A stretch of DNA of 35,163 bases from DASPNM01 sp035626515 (lineage in GTDB: Bacteria > Bacteroidota > Bacteroidia > Chitinophagales > Chitinophagaceae): NCBI GenBank assembly GCA_035626515.1, contig DASPNM010000027.1, positions 1-35,163 of the forward strand. The letters run 5' to 3'. Made by a program: the position numbers and the translations under genes. Within the stretch, counting starts at the first letter, position 1. Every line of letters begins with the position of its first letter. This document shows positions 35,011 to 35,163 of the stretch, one piece after another. Under the pieces are notes generated by a model. It ran no database searches and was not told where the DNA came from. It saw nothing but the letters and a program-made list of their open reading frames with translations.

Positions 35011-35122
35011 AGTGATGAGTGATGAGTGATGAGTGATGAGTGATGAGTAATGAGTAATGAGTAATGAGTGATGAGTGATGGGGGATGAGTAATGAGTGAT
35101 GAGTGATGGGGGATGAGTCGTT
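35011..35122 (+). repeat. Heptad tandem array, 16 units
   Basis: Sixteen 7-bp units, mostly AGTGATG and AGTAATG, with GGGGATG at 35081-35087 and 35109-35115. The units are more uniform than those of the array at 34638, which suggests more recent expansion. No coding frame or promoter is evident. Confidence 0.9.
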
Positions 35123-35139
35123 CGTATTCCAAAATCTTA

Positions 35140-35163
35140 ACCCTCCACCCTCAACCCTAAACT
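35140..35163 (+). repeat. Third heptad family, running off the window end
   Basis: ACCCTCC, ACCCTCA and ACCCTAA follow each other in 7-bp register, then ACT at the window edge. The sequence is unrelated to AGTGATG, but the period is the same. The array may continue outside the window. Confidence 0.55.

Noticed and set aside
35011..35122. CRISPR array
   Set aside because: The period is 7 bp with no spacers and no cas genes nearby, so this is a simple tandem array.

Overview
The window looks like chromosomal DNA of a Bacteroidota species, most likely near the Chitinophagaceae (inference). Supporting evidence: -7 promoter boxes of the TAnnTTTG type, a tmRNA whose tag ends in YAMAA, a LytS-type kinase with a Reg_prop/Y_Y_Y sensor paired with a LytTR regulator, long PKD-rich secreted proteins, and GH3-family and S9 peptidase genes typical of the phylum. 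Protein-coding genes run almost entirely on the + strand. Only a SAM methyltransferase and a 41-residue lipoprotein are on the - strand.

Layout. 1-4251: a housekeeping run of a GH3-family adenylating enzyme, dxr (isoprenoid MEP pathway) and the site-2 protease rseP. 4255-4743: a degenerate 7-bp repeat array, the ssrA tmRNA gene and its terminator. 5057-8724: a membrane sensor kinase and a LytTR response regulator overlapping by one base. 8729-21393: a locus of secreted and outer-membrane proteins. It holds a 661-residue modular protein, an 1829-residue PKD/Cys-rich giant, a 587-residue predicted beta-barrel, a 315-residue relative of the first protein, and, after a 177-bp gap, a 729-residue secreted protein of unknown function. 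Two identical 9-bp direct repeats spaced exactly 21 bp apart lie between the LytTR gene and this locus. That is the geometry expected of a LytTR operator.

21672-25367: a second signalling cassette, with a NarL-type regulator, a soluble triple-PAS kinase, another NarL-type regulator and a stand-alone degenerate receiver. 25512-31638: miscellaneous metabolic and signalling genes (O-methyltransferase-like enzyme, membrane class III nucleotide cyclase, small lipoprotein, DnaQ-like exonuclease, dolichol-phosphate-mannose-synthase-like glycosyltransferase, DMT permease, second methyltransferase). 31662-34628: an S9 prolyl-oligopeptidase-family protease. 34629-35163: no gene, but two long heptad-repeat arrays flank a 182-bp nested inverted-repeat element, an adjacent pair of mutually exclusive hairpins follows, and a third heptad family runs off the window end.

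The best candidate for an undescribed system is 5057-19026: a two-component system, its likely operator, and an operon encoding a Cys-rich multi-module surface assembly. Two of its proteins share a C-terminal Cys-rich module, and none shows a recognisable type IX sorting domain. A dedicated beta-barrel lies in the same operon. The function is inferred from architecture and context only.
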